Assembly: GCA_002724245.1 (NCBI GenBank)
Contig: PBOG01000042.1
Location: 48,664-82,978 of the forward strand
Direction: 5' to 3'
DNA length: 34,315 nt
Origin: Planctomycetaceae bacterium
GTDB taxonomy: Bacteria > Planctomycetota > Planctomycetia > Pirellulales > Pirellulaceae
Part shown: piece by piece, positions 34,283 to 34,315 of the stretch
How positions within the stretch are numbered: position 1 is the stretch's first letter
Layout: every line of letters starts with the position of its first letter
The notes under the pieces: model-generated
Database searches by the model: none
What the model saw: only the letters and a program-made list of their open reading frames with translations
What the model was told of the DNA's origin: nothing
Program-made: the position numbers and the translations under genes

Positions 34283-34315
34283 TCTTGGGTTCCTTGTTTC
34301 GAAGAACTACCACTA

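Overview
The window looks like a chromosomal segment from a member of the Planctomycetota, probably of the Pirellula/Rhodopirellula type. The main reason is the density of families almost confined to that phylum and its relatives: six DUF1501 proteins, three DUF1549/DUF1553 cytochrome-like proteins, a DUF1592-type cytochrome, a DUF1552 protein, a DUF1080 protein, a PQQ-like beta-propeller and an SHD1-domain protein. Base composition is moderately GC-rich. No rRNA, tRNA, CRISPR array, transposase or integrase was seen.

Layout. (1) 1-3910 is a glycosyltransferase block: a GT2 and a GT4-type enzyme on the minus strand, and on the plus strand a two-domain enzyme that joins a GT32 (Och1-like) domain to a GT62 (Anp1/Mnn9-like) domain. 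(2) 3997-10941 is a plus-strand operon: DUF1501, a large PSCyt1-DUF1549-DUF1553 protein, a second DUF1501, then DUF1080, probably with its own promoter and followed by a hairpin. A small winged-helix-like ORF follows at 11153. (3) 18990 down to 11464 is a minus-strand run: three DUF1501 paralogues in tandem, then a PSCyt1(x2)-DUF1549-DUF1553 protein. (4) 19223-23489, plus strand, holds a secreted PQQ-like propeller protein with an inserted methyltransferase domain, then a secreted thioredoxin-like/SHD1 protein whose reading frame is interrupted by one TGA. (5) 31913 down to 23530 is a five-gene minus-strand run: DUF1592 cytochrome, DUF1552, HEAT-repeat protein, DUF1501, DUF1549/DUF1553. (6) 33724 down to 32102 is an SLC4 (band 3/bicarbonate transporter) homologue. 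A small secreted ORF lies at the right edge.

How the genes may work together. All six DUF1501 proteins and the DUF1552 protein begin with a twin-arginine motif, while the four heme-motif proteins begin with Sec-type signal peptides. This suggests export of folded DUF1501/DUF1552 proteins by Tat, with c-type heme attachment outside the cytoplasm on the partner proteins. The substrate of these systems is not visible here. DUF1080 and the glycosyltransferases hint at polysaccharide chemistry, but that is inference.

The most striking observation is at 22344-23489. A perfect Shine-Dalgarno and a signal peptide lie upstream of an in-frame TGA that falls exactly on the first redox position of a thioredoxin CxxC motif (giving U-G-A-C). 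A two-helix stem-loop with a G-leading apical loop follows at the distance expected of a bacterial SECIS. A gene caller would truncate this gene to a signal-less ORF starting at GTG 22512. I read it as a candidate selenoprotein; a nonsense mutation or sequencing error is the alternative.
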